Below, piece by piece: positions 18,004 through 27,240 of a stretch of DNA of 64,000 nucleotides. The DNA comes from DASSKA01 sp963839365 (GTDB taxonomy: Bacteria > Actinomycetota > Actinomycetes > Propionibacteriales > Nocardioidaceae): assembly GCA_963839365.1 (NCBI GenBank), contig CAWIUT010000010.1, positions 62,001 through 126,000 on the forward strand. Direction: 5' to 3'. Numbering within the stretch: the first letter of the stretch is position 1; each line of letters opens with the position of its first letter. A program made the position numbers and the translations under genes. The notes below the pieces were generated by a model. It saw nothing but the letters and a program-made list of their open reading frames with translations, was not told where the DNA came from and ran no database searches.

Positions 18004-19530
18004 TCAGGACAGCCGGTTGATCCGGGCGCGGAGCGAGCCGGTGTTGTCGCTGTAGTCGAACGGGTCCCAGACCCGCACGTGGGCGCGACCGCCGACCGGC
18101 GCGGTGAAGCGTCCGACGTACCGGTGCGTCGGGCTGCAGGCCCGCTTCGAGCCGCGCGCGTGCAGCGGCACCTTGACGCCGGCCACGAAGAGGGACAGGT
18201 GGTCGGCGGCCGGCTGGCTGAGGTCCATCGTGTACTGCGGGTGGTAGCCGCCGGCGTAGTCCACGCAGTTGCCGTCGAAGGGCACGCCGCCGCTCTGCGC
18301 GACGCCGGTGACCACGATCCGGTACTTGTGGCCCGGGCGCAGCGACCGCTGGGTGAGGGTGCCCAGCCGCCGCGCGACGTTGACCTGCACGGTCTCCTCG
18401 AGCAGCTTGCGGGCAGGCCGGCCGCGGTGGTGCGCCGGCTGCGGCTGGGCCCCGGCCACCGGCGGATGCGTGGCCACCACGTCGGCGTTGATGTCCGGGC
18501 GCGCGATCGCGAAGGTCAGGGTGCCGCCGCCGTTGGCGGGGCTCGGGTCGCCGACGCTGAGGTGCAGCCGGCCGGTGCGGTGCGCGGTGTACGACGCGAC
18601 GTGGGTGTCGCCGCCGGTGCACGAGGCGTCCCAGGGGCTGCGGCCGTTGACCAGCAGGCCGGTGCTGCTCGGCACCCAGCGGTCCCCCTGCCAGGCGCAG
18701 GCGGCGTCGCCGATGAGGGAGCCCACCCCGAAGCGGTAGCGCCCGTCGGCGACGATGCGGTACGTCGTACCCCTGCGCACCTTGAACGGCGTGCTCACCG
18801 TGCTGCCGTCGGTGGGCACCTGCACCGTGGTGAGCGCCGTCTGCACGGGGTCGAGCTGCCGGGTGCCCGGGTAGAGCACCGGCACCGACGGCACGTGGTG
18901 CTCGCGGTAGAACGAGGTCTGCGCCGACGCGCCGGCCCAGGACAGCGAGATGTGGATGTGGTCGCGGTGCTGCAGGGTCGGGGAGCACTTGGCCGCGGTC
19001 TTGCAGCCGGAGGCGAGGTAGGGGCGCGCCAGGAAGGCCGGGTCGGTGTAGGCGCCGTAGATGTGGTCGTCCCAGATGACGTACATGATGCCCATCCGGC
19101 GGGCCAGCGCGTCCGGGTTGCCGTGCCGGTCGGTGGCGAAGATCCGCTTCAGGAACGCCGCGGCCTGCGCCTTCTGCGAGGGAACCGTGACGTCGGTTCC
19201 CCAGTCCAGCGCGCGGCCGTCCTTGTGCTCGGAGACCCCGGGGGTGTCGCAGGAGCGCATCAACGAGGAGAAGCCCTGGTGCGGGTAGTGCCTCTGCAGC
19301 CAGTGCAGGAGGAACACCGTTCCCGGCAGCGGCGTCTTCCGGCAGGTGGTCTGCGGCTGGTAGCTGGAGAACGCGTCGACGCTGGCGGCCTGCGCGGATC
19401 CGGCGCCGAGCAGCGCCACCGCGCTGGTGGCGAGCAGCAGCGCGAGCGGAACCGCCACCCGTCGGTACGACGCACCGGGTCGGCGCGCCGGGCGCGGAGG
19501 ACGGGATCGGCCTACGGGGGTGAGGTCCAT
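18004..19530 (-). CDS. Exported peptidoglycan-peptidase-like protein (LAS/MD metallopeptidase fold)
   Basis: 508 residues. An Arg-rich N-terminus and hydrophobic stretch (VAVPLALLLATSAVALLGAG) end at a likely signal peptidase site AQA-AS. Residues about 50-240 contain VSEHKDGRALDWGT and HRDHIHISLSWAG, matching the zinc ligands His, Asp and His-x-His of the D-Ala-D-Ala carboxypeptidase / VldE (ARB_07466-like) C-terminal domain; RMGIMYVIWDDHIY between them is typical of the actinobacterial members. The rest (about 250-508) holds two similar beta-rich repeats (YRIVADGRYRFGVGSL, YRIVVTGVAQSGG) that may bind the cell wall. ATG 19530 is chosen over 19641 because the longer N-terminus is unlike a signal peptide. 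Confidence 0.75.
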   Translation of the reverse strand: MDLTPVGRSRPPRPARRPGASYRRVAVPLALLLATSAVALLGAGSAQAASVDAFSSYQPQTTCRKTPLPGTVFLLHWLQRHYPHQGFSSLMRSCDTPGVSEHKDGRALDWGTDVTVPSQKAQAAAFLKRIFATDRHGNPDALARRMGIMYVIWDDHIYGAYTDPAFLARPYLASGCKTAAKCSPTLQHRDHIHISLSWAGASAQTSFYREHHVPSVPVLYPGTRQLDPVQTALTTVQVPTDGSTVSTPFKVRRGTTYRIVADGRYRFGVGSLIGDAACAWQGDRWVPSSTGLLVNGRSPWDASCTGGDTHVASYTAHRTGRLHLSVGDPSPANGGGTLTFAIARPDINADVVATHPPVAGAQPQPAHHRGRPARKLLEETVQVNVARRLGTLTQRSLRPGHKYRIVVTGVAQSGGVPFDGNCVDYAGGYHPQYTMDLSQPAADHLSLFVAGVKVPLHARGSKRACSPTHRYVGRFTAPVGGRAHVRVWDPFDYSDNTGSLRARINRLS

Positions 19531-19728
19531 GGGTGCGCGGGAAGGTCGGCGGTCGCAGCGGCCGCTCCCAATCGGTCGCTGCGATCTGACATGCCCCGGG
19601 CGCTGTCCGGCGTGTCGGCTTGACACTCCCCGAGCCGCCACAGCGTAACCAGAGTGGTGGCTGTGACGGGCGAGAATCCCGCAACTCGCCCCGGGCCGCG
19701 GCGGGGACCCGATGCCGGGACCGCGAGG

Positions 19729-20271
19729 TCAGTGGTGGAAGTCCACGACCACCCGGTCCGGGTGCCGGAGGGTGAAGATCCGGTACGGCGCCTTCCGGTC
19801 GGTGGTGAACCCGAACGACACCACGCCCTCGAAGTCGCCGGTCAGCGCGACGCCGCGCAGTGTCGGCAGGTGGACCTGGGTCAGCCTCGGCCCGTCGTAC
19901 ACGCTCCGCCCGGCCCGGTTGTGCGCGCTGGCCGGGCGCAGGGACAGGCTGACCTTCGTGCGGCCGTGCAGCGGGACCGGCTTGCCGGAGGGGTCGTAGA
20001 GCAGGCGCCGGACGTAGCGGATCGAGTACGCCGGCAGCCGGCCGTCGATGTCGACGACCACCCGGTCGAACCGTGGGTGCCGGGCGATCCGCAGGTCGGT
20101 GACGTGGGTCATCGTCGCCCGGGTGGCGGCGTGCACGGTGGGTGAGGTTCGCCACCCCGGCGGCGCCGTGGTGGGGTCCGCGGTCCGGGCGATGACCGGC
20201 GCTGCGGCGGCGGCGACCAGGGCGACGGAGGCGGCGCCGGAGGCGAGCACGAGACGGGTGTGGTGCAGCAT
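19729..20271 (-). CDS. Exported AMIN-like domain protein
   Basis: 180 residues with an N-terminal signal sequence (LVLASGAASVALVAAAAAPVIA). The mature part is one AMIN-like beta domain: LRIARHPRFDRVVVDIDGRLPAYSIRYV, LYDPSGKPVPLHG, LRGVALTGDFEGVVSFGF and a final HPDRVVVDFHH. By family such domains are exported and often associate with the envelope; no catalytic site is expected. It lies 198 bases upstream of the peptidase-like gene in the same direction, which suggests a shared cell-wall role. Confidence 0.78.
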   Translation of the reverse strand: MLHHTRLVLASGAASVALVAAAAAPVIARTADPTTAPPGWRTSPTVHAATRATMTHVTDLRIARHPRFDRVVVDIDGRLPAYSIRYVRRLLYDPSGKPVPLHGRTKVSLSLRPASAHNRAGRSVYDGPRLTQVHLPTLRGVALTGDFEGVVSFGFTTDRKAPYRIFTLRHPDRVVVDFHH

Positions 20272-20635
20272 TTCGCGCCTCCAGGGGAGGAGGGGCCCCC
20301 TCGGGGCGCAACAGGTGCCGCAACAGCTGCCGCAACGCCTGCGCAGGGGAGCCGGACGCTTGGTAGGACGCGCTGCTCGGCGTGTCGGTTCACCGAGGCC
20401 CCCCGGGGCTGCTCACCGGCCGGGGTGTGGCTATGGACAGCGGCCGGTTTGTTGGTAGTCTCAACGCCGCTGCAGATGCACGTTCCAGCAGGTAAGCGCC
20501 CGCGGAGTATGTGATCCGACGGCGTTTCTTCTCGTGATTTGCTCAAGGCTTTTCTGAGGGGGCACGGCGTTTCACCGCATCTGCAGCGGAGGCCGTCAAG
20601 GTGGCGGTCCACCCCTGCAAGAGGAGTAACTGAGC
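20272..20635. other. Divergent region and long 5' leader of the cold shock gene
   Basis: 364 bases between the leftward AMIN-like gene and csp. A plausible -10 (TAGTCT, near 20456-20461) would give a leader of roughly 165 bases, as is common for cold shock mRNAs whose leader refolds with temperature. The stretch around 20520-20560 is comparatively AT-rich (TTTCTTCTCGTGATTTGCTC). No coding frame is convincing. Ribosome-binding site AGAGGAG lies 11 bases before ATG 20636. Confidence 0.45.
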
Positions 20636-20839
20636 ATGGCTCAAGGCACCGTGAAGTGGTTCAACGCCGAGAAGGGCTTCGGCTTCATCGCACAGGAGGA
20701 CGGCGGCGACGACGTCTTCGTGCACTACTCGGCAATCCAGTCCCAGGGCTACAAGTCGCTGGACGAGAACCAGAAGGTCGAGTTCGACGTCACCCAGGGC
20801 CCGAAGGGTCCGCAGGCGGAGAACGTTCGCCCGCTCTGA
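20636..20839 (+). CDS. csp: Cold shock protein (CspA family)
   Basis: 67 residues, the full length of a single cold-shock domain. RNP1 (KGFGFI) and RNP2 (VFVHYSAI) are both intact, with the conserved N-terminal [11 protein letters not shown]. It binds single-stranded RNA/DNA and acts as an RNA chaperone in the cytoplasm. It is monocistronic, with a long leader upstream and a strong terminator 50 bases downstream. Confidence 0.97.
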   Translation: MAQGTVKWFNAEKGFGFIAQEDGGDDVFVHYSAIQSQGYKSLDENQKVEFDVTQGPKGPQAENVRPL

Positions 20840-20888
20840 GGAGCGAGCAAACTGGCTGAACTAGGCTTCTGACGCTTCTTGCGTCACC

Positions 20889-20922
20889 AGAGGGCCCCGG
20901 CGGAGAACCGTCGGGGCCCTCT
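20889..20922 (+). terminator. Rho-independent-type terminator of csp
   Basis: AGAGGGCCCC (from 20889) pairs with GGGGCCCTCT (ending 20922) and the stem continues inward with GGCGG/CCGTC around an AGAA loop. CGTTTGT follows. It is the clearest intrinsic terminator in the window. Confidence 0.85.
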
Positions 20923-21080
20923 CGTTTGTCCGAAATGACTATGGGTTGCACGATGGGGTGTCGGACACAATGGGGGCCGGGGTTCGACGTTCTGCTCGCT
21001 CGCCGAGGTGCGCAGCTGCTCGGGCACGTCAGCAGTCGAGGCAGAGATGAGGATCGATGAGGCCGGGAGGGAGCGCTGTC

Positions 21081-21254
21081 GTGGACGACCAGCTGAACGT
21101 CCCCCTCGAGGATGCTGAGCTCCTCGCCGAGGTGGAGCTGACCACCAACCTGATCATCGCCGCCAGCGAGTCCGACGACCCGCTGCCCCAGGACAAGATC
21201 GACCAGCTCCTCGGGCTGCGCGGGCCGTGCATCCCCGAGCAGGGTCGGCGCTGA
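21081..21254 (+). CDS. Small acidic conserved hypothetical protein
   Basis: 57 residues starting at GTG 21081 with GGGAG 9 bases upstream; a longer frame exists from 21057. The sequence LNVPLEDAELLAEVELTTNLIIAASESDDPL followed by QDKIDQLLGL is acidic and helical. It resembles short conserved actinobacterial proteins of unknown role that I have seen in related genomes; I cannot name a function. A GC-rich inverted repeat just downstream (about 21259-21282) could terminate it. Confidence 0.65.
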   Translation: MDDQLNVPLEDAELLAEVELTTNLIIAASESDDPLPQDKIDQLLGLRGPCIPEQGRR

Positions 21255-21392
21255 CCCCCCGTCCCGTCGGCGGGCGGGGACGGCACCGCGGCGGGCCCGG
21301 ATCCCCCTCGCCCGGCCTCGGCCCGGTTGGCTGGCTCGCCCCGATTACGCCTAGCATGTCTACGGTTTGTTTCCTTGACACAGGAGTTCGCC

Positions 21393-22010
21393 GTGCCGTT
21401 GCGCTTACGCCCGGTAGACACGACGTTTTACGACCTCTTCACTGAGTCGGCGACACATCTGGTCAAGGGAGCCGGACTGCTCGCCGAGATGCTCGCCGAG
21501 GACAGCGACCGCACGGAGATCTCCAAGCGGATGCGCGACGCCGAGCACGAGGCCGACGAGACCACGCACGCGATCGTGCGACGCGTGAACACCACGTTCG
21601 TCACGCCCTTCGACCGCGAGGACATCTACGGGCTCGCCTCCCGCCTCGACGACGTGATGGACTTCATGGAGGAGGCCGTCGACCTCGTGGTGCTCTACGA
21701 GGTCGAGCAGCTGCCCACGGAGCTGGCCGAGCAGGTCGAGGTCCTCCAGCGGGCGGCCGAGCTCACCGCGGAGTCGATGCCGCGGTTGAAGACGATGCGC
21801 GACCTCGAGGAGTACTGGATCGAGCTGAACCGGCTGGAGAACGCCGGCGACAAGAGCTACCGGCGGATCCTGGCCAAGCTGTTCAGCGGCAAGTACGAAG
21901 CGCTCGAGGTGCTCAAGCTCAAGGACGTGGTGGACTCCTTGGAGGCCGCCATCGACGCCTTCGAGCAGGTCGCCAACATCGTCGAGCAGATCTCCGTCAA
22001 GGAGTCCTGA
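21393..22010 (+). CDS. DUF47 / PhoU-like accessory protein of the Pit transporter
   Basis: 205 residues, all helical, with the DUF47 pattern FYDLFTESATHLVKGAGLLAEML, RDAEHEADETTHAIVRRVNTTFVTPFDREDIYGLASRLDDVMDFMEEAVD and a C-terminal LKDVVDSLEAAIDAFEQVANIVEQI. GTG 21393 follows CAGGAG at 6 bases. A likely promoter has -10 TAGCAT at 21352-21357. The gene is 2 bases from pit, the standard DUF47-pit pair in which DUF47 modulates phosphate uptake. This is the only PhoU-like gene in the window; pstSCAB here has no phoU behind it. Confidence 0.9.
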   Translation: MPLRLRPVDTTFYDLFTESATHLVKGAGLLAEMLAEDSDRTEISKRMRDAEHEADETTHAIVRRVNTTFVTPFDREDIYGLASRLDDVMDFMEEAVDLVVLYEVEQLPTELAEQVEVLQRAAELTAESMPRLKTMRDLEEYWIELNRLENAGDKSYRRILAKLFSGKYEALEVLKLKDVVDSLEAAIDAFEQVANIVEQISVKES

Positions 22011-22012
22011 GC

Positions 22013-23017
22013 GTGGCCCTGGCCATCGTGATCGCGCTCGTGATCATCGCCCTCGGCTTCGACTTCACCAACGGCTTCCACGACGCAGCGAACGCGATCG
22101 CGACCTCGGTGTCCACGCGCGCGCTCACGCCACGGATCGCGCTGGTGATGGCGGCGGTGATGAACTTCGTGGGCGCCTTCCTCGGCCAGGAAGTGGCCAA
22201 GACCGTGAGCGACGTGATCTCGCCGCCGTCCGGCAACGCGGGTCTGATCATCGTGATCGCCGGGCTGCTCGGCGCGATCGCGTGGAACCTGATCACGTGG
22301 TACTTCGGGCTGCCGTCCTCCTCCTCCCACGCGCTGATCGGCGGGCTGGTGGGCACCGGGCTCGCCTCCGGCGCGCTGGTGCACTGGGCCACGATCTGGA
22401 GCAAGGTCGTCATCCCGATGGTCGTCTCGCCGATCGTCGGCTTCGTGCTGGCCTTCCTGGTGATGATGGCCATCTTGTGGGTCTTCCGTCGCCGCAACCC
22501 GCACCGCGTCAGCCGTGGCTTCCGGCTGGCGCAGACCGCGTCCGCGGCAGGGATGGCGCTCGGGCACGGGCTGCAGGACGCGCAGAAGACGATGGGCGTG
22601 ATCTTCCTGGCGCTGATCACCGGCGGGTTCCTGCCGAAGTCCACCAACAGCCTGCCGATCTGGGTGATCGCGCTGGCCGCAGCCGCGATCTCGCTGGGCA
22701 CCTGGTCCGGCGGCTGGCGGATCATGCGCACCCTGGGCCGCCGGATCATCCACCTCGACCCGCCCAACGCGTTCGCCGCCGAGGCAGTCGGCTCCGGGGT
22801 GCTCTACGTCACCGCGTTCTTGTTCTCCGCGCCGGTCTCGACCACGCACATCATCACCTCGGCGATCATGGGCTCCGGAGCGACCCGGCGGGCCTCCGCG
22901 GTCCGCTGGGGCGTGGCCCGCTCGATCGTGGTCGCCTGGGTGCTCACCCTCCCCGCCGCTGCTCTGGTCGCCGCGATCGGGTACTGGATCCTGCACTACG
23001 TGTTCCAGCTGCCCTGA
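22013..23017 (+). CDS. pit: Low-affinity inorganic phosphate transporter (Pit family)
   Basis: 334 residues, about ten transmembrane segments. The two inverted PiT signature repeats are visible: GFDFTNGFHDAANAIATSVSTRAL near the N-terminus and GSGVLYVTAFLFSAPVSTTH near the C-terminus, plus SSSHALIGGLVG. It imports metal-phosphate complexes by proton symport. GTG 22013 follows AAGGAG and the DUF47 stop. It converges on the pstSCAB operon, so low- and high-affinity phosphate systems sit tail to tail. Confidence 0.95.
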   Translation: MALAIVIALVIIALGFDFTNGFHDAANAIATSVSTRALTPRIALVMAAVMNFVGAFLGQEVAKTVSDVISPPSGNAGLIIVIAGLLGAIAWNLITWYFGLPSSSSHALIGGLVGTGLASGALVHWATIWSKVVIPMVVSPIVGFVLAFLVMMAILWVFRRRNPHRVSRGFRLAQTASAAGMALGHGLQDAQKTMGVIFLALITGGFLPKSTNSLPIWVIALAAAAISLGTWSGGWRIMRTLGRRIIHLDPPNAFAAEAVGSGVLYVTAFLFSAPVSTTHIITSAIMGSGATRRASAVRWGVARSIVVAWVLTLPAAALVAAIGYWILHYVFQLP

Positions 23018-23041
23018 CACTGCCCTGACACTGCCCTGACC
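23009..23041. repeat. Three 11-bp tandem repeats at the pit stop codon
   Basis: CTGCCCTGACA occurs three times in a row (23009, 23020, 23031; the last copy ends slightly differently). The first copy contains the pit stop TGA; each copy would present a further TGA in the same relative place. It lies at the junction with the convergent pst operon. Confidence 0.85.
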
Positions 23042-23067
23042 CGTGCAGGGGTGTGGCGGGACAGTGT
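23028..23067. terminator. Stem-loop between convergent pit and pstB, possible bidirectional terminator
   Basis: ACACTG (23028-23033) can pair with CAGTGT (23062-23067), and inside it CCCTG (23034) pairs with CAGGG (23046-23050). Located between the pit and pstB stops. No U-tract, so confidence is moderate. Confidence 0.45.
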
Positions 23068-23081
23068 CCGCGGCGAGGTGC

Positions 23082-23861
23082 TCAGCCGAAGCGGCCGGAG
23101 ATGTAGGCCTCGGTGGCCTCCATGTCCGGGTTGCTGAACACCTTCTTGGTCGGGTTCATCTCCACCAGCTGGCCCGGCTTGCCGGCGCCGGCAAGGTTGA
23201 AGAACGCGGTGTCCTCCGAGACCCGTGCGGCCTGCTGCATGTTGTGGGTCACGATCACGATCGTGTACTCCGAGCGCAGGTCGTGGATCAGGTCCTCGAT
23301 CGCCGAGGTGGAGATCGGGTCGAGCGCGGAGCACGGCTCGTCCATCAGCAGCACCTGCGGCTCCACCGCGATCGCCCGCGCGATGCACAGCCGCTGCTGC
23401 TGGCCGCCGGACAGGCTCATCCCCGGCTTGCCGAGCCGGTCCTGGACCTCGCCCCACAGGTTCGCCGCGCGCAGCGACCGCTCCACGATCTCGTCCGCCT
23501 TGGCCTTGGGCAGCTTCTTGGCGTTCAGCTTCGAGCCGGCGAGCACGTTGTGGTAGATGGACATGGTGGGGAACGGGTTGGGTCGCTGGAAGACCATCCC
23601 GACCTGGCGGCGCACCTCCACCGGGTCCACCTCGGCGCCGTACAGGTCCTGCCCGTCGATGACGATCTTGCCCTCCACGCGGGCTCCGGGCACCACCTCG
23701 TGCATCCGGTTCAGCGACCGCAGGAAGGTGGACTTGCCACATCCGGACGGCCCGATCAGCGCGGTGACGGACCGTGCGGGGATCGTCATGGTGACGCCCT
23801 GCACGGCGCGGAAGTCGCCGTAGTAGATGTTCAGGTCCGAGATGTCGATGCTCTTGGCCAT
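23082..23861 (-). CDS. pstB: Phosphate ABC transporter ATP-binding protein PstB
   Basis: 259 residues, the exact usual size. Walker [10 protein letters not shown], PstB-specific [18 protein letters not shown] and [18 protein letters not shown], signature [15 protein letters not shown], Walker [17 protein letters not shown], switch His in VTHNMQQA. It energises phosphate import through PstCA. It is the last gene of pstSCAB; no phoU follows. The gap to pstA is 17 bases. Confidence 0.97.
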   Translation of the reverse strand: MAKSIDISDLNIYYGDFRAVQGVTMTIPARSVTALIGPSGCGKSTFLRSLNRMHEVVPGARVEGKIVIDGQDLYGAEVDPVEVRRQVGMVFQRPNPFPTMSIYHNVLAGSKLNAKKLPKAKADEIVERSLRAANLWGEVQDRLGKPGMSLSGGQQQRLCIARAIAVEPQVLLMDEPCSALDPISTSAIEDLIHDLRSEYTIVIVTHNMQQAARVSEDTAFFNLAGAGKPGQLVEMNPTKKVFSNPDMEATEAYISGRFG

Positions 23862-23878
23862 GTCGTTGCCTTCTCCGG

Positions 23879-24994
23879 TCAGTGGCGGGTCTTGGGCGCG
23901 AAGAACCGGCCGATCAGCCGGGCCAGCAGGTTCAGCGCCATCACGAGCGCGATCAGCACCAGGGCCGCGCCCCAGGCGCGCTCCTGGCCGTACTGGGGCG
24001 GGACGCCCGGTTGGGTGAACGAGTAGTAGATGAACACCGGCAGCGTCATCATCCGCTCGTTGAACAGGTTCATGTTCACCGAGTCGGTCGACCCGGCGAT
24101 GATCAGCAGGGGAGCGGTCTCGCCGACCACCCGGGCGATGGCCAGCGTGACACCGGTGACGAGCCCGGCCATCGAGGTGGGCAGGACCACCTTGACCACG
24201 GTGCGCCACTTCGGCACGCCGAGGGCGTACGACGCCTCGCGCAGCTCGTCCGGGACCAGCTTGAGCATCTCCTCGGTGGCGCGGACCACGATCGGGATCA
24301 TCAGCAGCGACAGCGCCACCGCGCCGCCGAAGCCCATCCGGATCCCCGCCCCGAAGATCAGCGCGAACAGGGCGTAGGCGAACAGGCCCGCGACGATCGA
24401 GGGGATGCCGGTCATCACGTCGACCAGGAAGGTGACCATGCGGGCCAGCCGGCCGTCGCCGTACTCCACCAGGTAGATTCCGGTGAGCAGACCGATCGGC
24501 ACCGAGATCACGGTCGCAGCCAGCGTGATCAGCAGCGTGCCCATGATCGCGTGGTAGATGCCGCCGCCCTGGCCGATGATGTTGCGCATCGAGTAGGTGA
24601 AGAACTCGGCGTTGATCACGCCGATGCCGTTCTTGACCACCTGCCAGACCAGGGAGACCAGCGGCACCAGCGCGATCGCGAACGCCGACCACACCAGCGT
24701 GGTCATCAGCCGGTCCTTGGCCGCCCGGGCGTTCTCGACCAGCGCCGACCAGGCCGGCAGCGCCACCGCGTAGAGCGCGACCGCGAACACCGCCCACCCG
24801 AACCGGTTCCAGTGCAGCGACAGGGACACCAGCGTGGCGGCCGCCGCCGCCAGCACCGCGACCAGCGCCGGGGCCCAGCGGGGGAGCCGGGCGCGGGTCA
24901 GCGGGACGGGGGTGAGGTCGAGGCGGTCGCCGCCGTCGGCGTGGGACGCGCCGTCGCCGGCGGCCTGGAGGCGGGACGTGCGCAGGTCACTCAT
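23879..24994 (-). CDS. pstA: Phosphate ABC transporter permease PstA
   Basis: 371 residues. After a hydrophilic N-terminal stretch and two extra hydrophobic segments (about 40-90), the core shows [25 protein letters not shown], the PstA loop [23 protein letters not shown] and [15 protein letters not shown]. It forms the inner-membrane channel with PstC. Start ATG 24994 overlaps the pstC stop (ATGA), showing coupling. Confidence 0.95.
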   Translation of the reverse strand: MSDLRTSRLQAAGDGASHADGGDRLDLTPVPLTRARLPRWAPALVAVLAAAAATLVSLSLHWNRFGWAVFAVALYAVALPAWSALVENARAAKDRLMTTLVWSAFAIALVPLVSLVWQVVKNGIGVINAEFFTYSMRNIIGQGGGIYHAIMGTLLITLAATVISVPIGLLTGIYLVEYGDGRLARMVTFLVDVMTGIPSIVAGLFAYALFALIFGAGIRMGFGGAVALSLLMIPIVVRATEEMLKLVPDELREASYALGVPKWRTVVKVVLPTSMAGLVTGVTLAIARVVGETAPLLIIAGSTDSVNMNLFNERMMTLPVFIYYSFTQPGVPPQYGQERAWGAALVLIALVMALNLLARLIGRFFAPKTRH

Positions 24995-25926
24995 CAGCGG
25001 GACTCCCGGGTGCTGCGGGCGACGACCGCGCGGGCGGTGAAGTTCACCCCGAAGGTGATCACGAACAGCACCAGGCCGCTCAGGATCAGCGCGTTGACTC
25101 CGAGCCCGGTGGCGTCGGGGAACTGCAGCGCGATGTTCGCCGCGATCGTGGACGGGTTGGTGTTGCTGATCAGGTTCAGCGTGATGACCCCGTTGGCGGA
25201 CAGCACCATGGCCACCGCCATGGTCTCGCCGAGGGCGCGGCCGAGGCCCAGCATCACCGCTGACACGATCCCGGACCGGGCGTGCGGCAGGACCGCCATC
25301 TTGATCATCTCCCAGCGGGTGGCGCCCAGGGCCAGCGCCGCCTCCTGCTGCAGCGTCGGCGTCTGGACGAGCACCTCGCGGGTGATCGCGGTGATGATCG
25401 GCAGCACCATGATGGCCAGCACCAGGCTGGCGGTCAGGATGGTGCGGCCGGTGGTGGAGGCCGGGCCGGCGAACAGCGGGATCCAGCCGAGGTGCTCTTG
25501 CAGCCACGCGAACAGCGGCACCAGCTTCAGGCCGAAGAAGCCGATCCCCCACAGGCCGTAGACGACGCTCGGCACCGCGGCCAGCAGGTCGACGACGTAC
25601 CCCAAGGTGTGGCTGAGCCGCCGCGGTGCGTAGTGGGAGATGACCAGCGAGACGCCGATGGCCAGCGGGGTGGCGATCACCAGCGCGATCGCGGCCGCGA
25701 GCAGTGTGCCGTAGAGCAGCGGCCACACATAGGCGACGATGTTCGTCGCGCCGCGCAGGTCCGAGGCCGGGGCGTGCAGCGCCGGGATGCCTTCGAGCAC
25801 AAGGAAGACCGCGACCCCGGCCAGCGTGACGACGATCAGCAGCCCGGCGGACCGGGCGGCTCCCGCGAAGAGCCGGTCGCCGACGCGGGACTTCGCTCGC
25901 CGGACCGCTACTGGTGGTGCACTCAC
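24994..25926 (-). CDS. pstC: Phosphate ABC transporter permease PstC
   Basis: 310 residues with six membrane segments. Hallmarks: YGTLLAAAIALVIATPLAIGVSL, AVPSVVYGLWG, the cytoplasmic loop ALALGATRWEMIKMAVLPHARSGI and GLGRALGETMAVAMVLSAN. GTG 25926. A strong hairpin lies in the 120-base gap from pstS, which may lower expression of this and the later genes relative to the receptor. Confidence 0.95.
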   Translation of the reverse strand: MSAPPVAVRRAKSRVGDRLFAGAARSAGLLIVVTLAGVAVFLVLEGIPALHAPASDLRGATNIVAYVWPLLYGTLLAAAIALVIATPLAIGVSLVISHYAPRRLSHTLGYVVDLLAAVPSVVYGLWGIGFFGLKLVPLFAWLQEHLGWIPLFAGPASTTGRTILTASLVLAIMVLPIITAITREVLVQTPTLQQEAALALGATRWEMIKMAVLPHARSGIVSAVMLGLGRALGETMAVAMVLSANGVITLNLISNTNPSTIAANIALQFPDATGLGVNALILSGLVLFVITFGVNFTARAVVARSTRESR

Positions 25927-25980
25927 CTGGTTCCTTCCTTCTCACGACGGCGGGTGTCGTTGTGCCCCGGGCACCACTTC

Positions 25981-26021
25981 AGGGGCCCGCGTCCCCGCCC
26001 GTGGCAGGGACGCGGACCCCT
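25981..26021 (-). terminator. Strong hairpin between pstS and pstC (attenuator candidate)
   Basis: AGGGG..CGCGTCCC pairs with GGGACGCG..CCCCT around an 11-base loop; only a 2-base internal mismatch interrupts about 13 pairs. No U-tract follows in the pst direction. Such hairpins often let the receptor be made in excess over the permeases by partial stopping or 3'-end protection. Confidence 0.55.
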
Positions 26022-26046
26022 GAGCGCGGGTCCCGTGTCCGTCAGG

Positions 26047-27183
26047 TCAGCCCTTCGTGGAGATCTTGTTCAGCTGGGTGGTGGCCTGCTGGGACAGGTT
26101 GCTGGGCAGCGGCGCGGAGCCGGCGACCTGGGCGGCCACCTGCTGGCCCTGCGAGCTGACGATGTAGGTCAGGTAGCCCTTGGCCAGCTTGGCGGTGTTG
26201 GCGTCGCTGTAGGTGGGGCAGCCGATCAGGTAGGAGATCAGCAGCACCGGGTAGGCACCCGCCTGGCTGGGGGTGCGGTCCACGTTCAGCGCGATGTCGT
26301 TGGCGGCGCGACCGGAGGCCTGCTTGGACAGTCCGGCGTCCTTGGAGGCGGCCGCTGAGGTGGGGCCCACCCAGCTGGAGCCGACCTTGACCTTGGCCAC
26401 GCTGAGCTTGCCGGCCTGGCTGGCGTCGGCGTACCCGATCGTGCCGGCGCCCTTGGAGACCGCGGCCACCACCCCGGAGGTGCCCTGGGCGCCCTCACCG
26501 GACTTGATCGGCCAGGTCTCGGCGGCCGGGTTGGTCCACACGCTGGGCGCGGCCTGGTGCAGGTAGTCGGTGAAGTTGTTGGTGGTGCCCGAGTCGTCGG
26601 AGCGGTGCACCGGGGTGACCCGCTCGGCGGGCAGGTTCACACCGGGGTTGTCGGCCTTGATCGCCGGGTCGTTCCACTTGGTGATCTTGCCGGCGAACAT
26701 CTTGGCCACCGTGTCCGGGGACAGGTGCAGGCTCTTGACGCCCTTGACGTTGAACACGATCGCGACCGGGCTGATGTAGTCCGGCACCTCGATGGCCTGC
26801 TGGCCGCCGCAGACCTTCTTCGACTTCGAGACCTCGTCGGTGGTGAGGTACTTGTCGGAGCCGGCGAACTGCACCCCGCCGGAGAGGAACTCGTCCACAC
26901 CGCCGCCGGAGCCGACCGGGTCGTAGTTGATGGTCACGTTCGGGTTCGCGCCCTGGAACTTCGCGGTCCAGCCGCCCTGGGCGGCCTCCTGGGCGCTCGA
27001 ACCGGCGCCGTTCAGCGTGCCGGAGAGGTTGCCGCCGGCGCTGCCGGCGGGCTGGCCGGTCGAGCCACCGCCACCGTTGGTGCCGGACTGCTCGTTGGCC
27101 GCGCCGCAGGCGGACAGGCCGAGCCCGAGGGCGAGGGCCGCAACCGCGGGGATCGCCGCCCGGCGTACGGAGGTCTTCTTCAC
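26047..27183 (-). CDS. pstS: Phosphate-binding lipoprotein PstS
   Basis: 378 residues. Signal peptide with KKTSVRR, hydrophobic core and lipobox GLSACG, then a Gly/Ser linker. Phosphate-binding landmarks: LNGAGSSAQEAAQGGW, NYDPVGSGGGVDEFLSGGVQFAGSD, IEVPDYISPVAIVFN, MFAGKITKWNDPAI, VHRSDDSGTTNNFTDYL and GTSGVVAAVSKGAGTIGYAD. GTG 27183 is preceded by AGGAG at 5 bases. The promoter region has an 11-bp-phased PHO box, so phosphate starvation control through PhoP is expected. Confidence 0.97.
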   Translation of the reverse strand: MKKTSVRRAAIPAVAALALGLGLSACGAANEQSGTNGGGGSTGQPAGSAGGNLSGTLNGAGSSAQEAAQGGWTAKFQGANPNVTINYDPVGSGGGVDEFLSGGVQFAGSDKYLTTDEVSKSKKVCGGQQAIEVPDYISPVAIVFNVKGVKSLHLSPDTVAKMFAGKITKWNDPAIKADNPGVNLPAERVTPVHRSDDSGTTNNFTDYLHQAAPSVWTNPAAETWPIKSGEGAQGTSGVVAAVSKGAGTIGYADASQAGKLSVAKVKVGSSWVGPTSAAASKDAGLSKQASGRAANDIALNVDRTPSQAGAYPVLLISYLIGCPTYSDANTAKLAKGYLTYIVSSQGQQVAAQVAGSAPLPSNLSQQATTQLNKISTKG

Positions 27184-27240
27184 TGGCACTCCTGAGTCTG
27201 TGACTGTCCTTGTCGTCGTTGGAGACGCTAGGGAGCGCAG

